Positions 62,875-64,000 of a stretch of DNA of 64,000 bases are shown here, one piece after another (within the stretch, counting starts at the first letter, position 1; the number at the start of each line of letters is the position of its first letter). The notes under the pieces were generated by a model. The model was not told the DNA's origin, ran no database searches, and saw nothing but the letters and a program-made list of their open reading frames with translations. The DNA lies in contig JAIWNF010000046.1 in NCBI GenBank assembly GCA_025093555.1, positions 62,001 through 126,000 of the forward strand, read 5' to 3'. Origin of the DNA: Circinella umbellata (Eukaryota > Mucoromycota > Mucoromycetes > Mucorales > Lichtheimiaceae). The position numbers and the translations under genes were made by a program.

Positions 62875-63152
62875 ATGACGCTTGACTACACACCTAAAGG
62901 TCCAAATGTTCAAATTTGGTATTTGTTTACTTCAAGCATTAATATTATTGGCTAAAGCTTACGGATTTGTTATTTTTTGTTAGTTGGGGGTTGGATTTCA
63001 ACAGGGAACCGAGTAAACTAGGGGGGTCCATTGAAGATTTGGTTGATTTTCAAAAATCTCGTGTAACAAAGAATAAATTTACACAAAATTTTGCTAAGTC
63101 ATTTACTGTCACAGCATATTCTAGAGACCATTTATCACACGCTATGCAGTGA
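62875..63152 (+). pseudogene. short coding-like fragment, possibly Crinkler-like
   Basis: ATG at 62875 (MTLDYTPKGPNVQI), a possible intron ending TTTTTTGTTAG near 62982, then DFNREPSKLGGSIEDLVDFQ and FAKSFTVTAYSRDHLSHAMQ to a stop at 63152. The REPSKL plus DLVDFQ arrangement faintly recalls Crinkler-family C-termini in fungi. It is too short to be a full gene. The family call is a guess. Confidence 0.2.
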
Positions 63153-63399
63153 ATTTTTTTGAAAAAATTCATTTGTTCTTCAGTTAATACTAATAGTAAA
63201 AAAGAATTAATAAATGGACAAAAAAGTTGATACAGTGATTAAATATAAAATATATATAAGGACGGAGAAGATAATTAAAGGTAAATAGGTATAAAAGAAA
63301 AAAAATGATGATAATAGAAAATGTACTAGTACTGTATAAAAATAAAGATGGGTGATAATTGAATAGAGAAAATATTATGAAGGCTGTAAAGCATGACAA

Positions 63400-64000
63400 T
63401 TAATAAAAGTTGTTAGAGAGCATATACCATAAACTACTGAACTTGTTTATATTGATAATGTTATATTCTCTATTTTCACAATGGGTCTGTAAATCGACTA
63501 CTTCAATCAAAGTTACTTCGTTTTTTTGACGTTCGATTGTTTCAATAACGGATGTACAGACTGGATTTCCGATTGAGTCTTTTTGAGTGTTACAATATAA
63601 TGATAGTGAAAATTGTGACCCATAGGCATAAACATTCTGACTTGAATGATCGGGCACTAGATCATATATATTGAAACCAAACTTAATTTGATCCTCTAAT
63701 GAGTTCCTGGTGACTGGGTAGATCTTTACAATGCGAGCAAGTCTTAAACTATGTGAATAATGATCATAAAAAAATCCAGTGGTCCCTACTTTCATATCTT
63801 TGGAGGAATTGTTGTTATCAGTATACTCTCGATCATAACCAAGATACTGTTCTCGGAAATTTGGATGGTTGTCCAAATAGTGTTGAATACCAGAACTAAG
63901 ACTAACACGGGAATCACCATCTACCCACGTACCACCATCAATTACATGCTTAAACATCATTTGTCGTCCAAACAGCTCTAGAACATCACGAGAAGGATTA
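63400..64000 (-). CDS. unidentified protein, 5' end off window
   Basis: The frame is open from the right edge to a stop at 63400 (199 codons visible), starting NPSRDVLELFGRQMMFKHVI. Other blocks are DGGTWVDGDSRVSLSSGI and IKFGFNIYDLVPDHSSQNV, with an LSLYCNTQKD segment. There are no membrane segments. I think it belongs to the uncharacterised families repeated in Mucoromycota genomes, but I do not recognise a domain. Confidence 0.6.
   Translation of the reverse strand, partial: NPSRDVLELFGRQMMFKHVIDGGTWVDGDSRVSLSSGIQHYLDNHPNFREQYLGYDREYTDNNNSSKDMKVGTTGFFYDHYSHSLRLARIVKIYPVTRNSLEDQIKFGFNIYDLVPDHSSQNVYAYGSQFSLSLYCNTQKDSIGNPVCTSVIETIERQKNEVTLIEVVDLQTHCENREYNIININKFSSLWYMLSNNFY

Overview
This window looks like nuclear DNA of a Mucoromycota (Mucor-like) fungus. 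It is very AT-rich. Genes are split by many short introns (mostly 50-150 bp) with GTAAGT/GTATGT-type donors and YAG acceptors. Proteins carry polyQ/polyN runs, and several families are typical of that phylum: expanded TPR/F-box/LRR proteins, a repetitive family of unknown function, and tandem P450s. I see no operons, ribosome binding sites, tRNA genes or CRISPR arrays. Exon joins were worked out by hand and checked for reading-phase continuity.

Layout. 1-6.5 kb: an alcohol O-acetyltransferase-like gene cut by the left edge, a DMT/EamA membrane transporter, and a polyQ SAP-domain protein. 6.5-15 kb: accessory DNA, with a 3-kb non-coding stretch, a frameshifted copy of a repetitive family, a 148-bp tandem satellite (six full units plus a partial one), and pieces of non-LTR retrotransposons and dead genes. 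15-23 kb: a housekeeping block on the minus strand with a proteinase inhibitor I9 (Pbi2-like), an INCENP/Sli15-like protein hidden across three exons, and the nucleoporin Nup159/Nup214. 23.8-25.8 kb: a pogo-like TIR element next to a dead TPR/F-box/Myb gene. 26.5-40.6 kb: a gene-rich core with a zinc alcohol dehydrogenase, an F-box plus Myb-like protein, UBP6/USP14, ADE13, a possible micro-gene, KXD1, an F-box/LRR protein and an AhpD-like protein without cysteines. 40.6-64 kb: sparse, with two GNAT-like acetyltransferase paralogues, two tandem P450 paralogues with identical ten-exon structures, a TPR/F-box/LRR gene, decayed gene remnants, a 5.2-kb gene-poor stretch, and an unidentified ORF cut by the right edge.

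Functionally, the core genes belong to unrelated cell-wide processes (mRNA export pore, chromosomal passenger complex, proteasome-linked deubiquitination, purine synthesis, lysosome/BORC-type complex). The accessory part looks like a zone of duplication (P450, GNAT, F-box) and decay. The least conventional items are the 148-bp satellite beside transposon debris, the F-box/Myb architecture found in one intact gene and one dead relative, and the TIR element with subterminal hairpin repeats. I did not find a clear new multi-gene defence or metabolic system.
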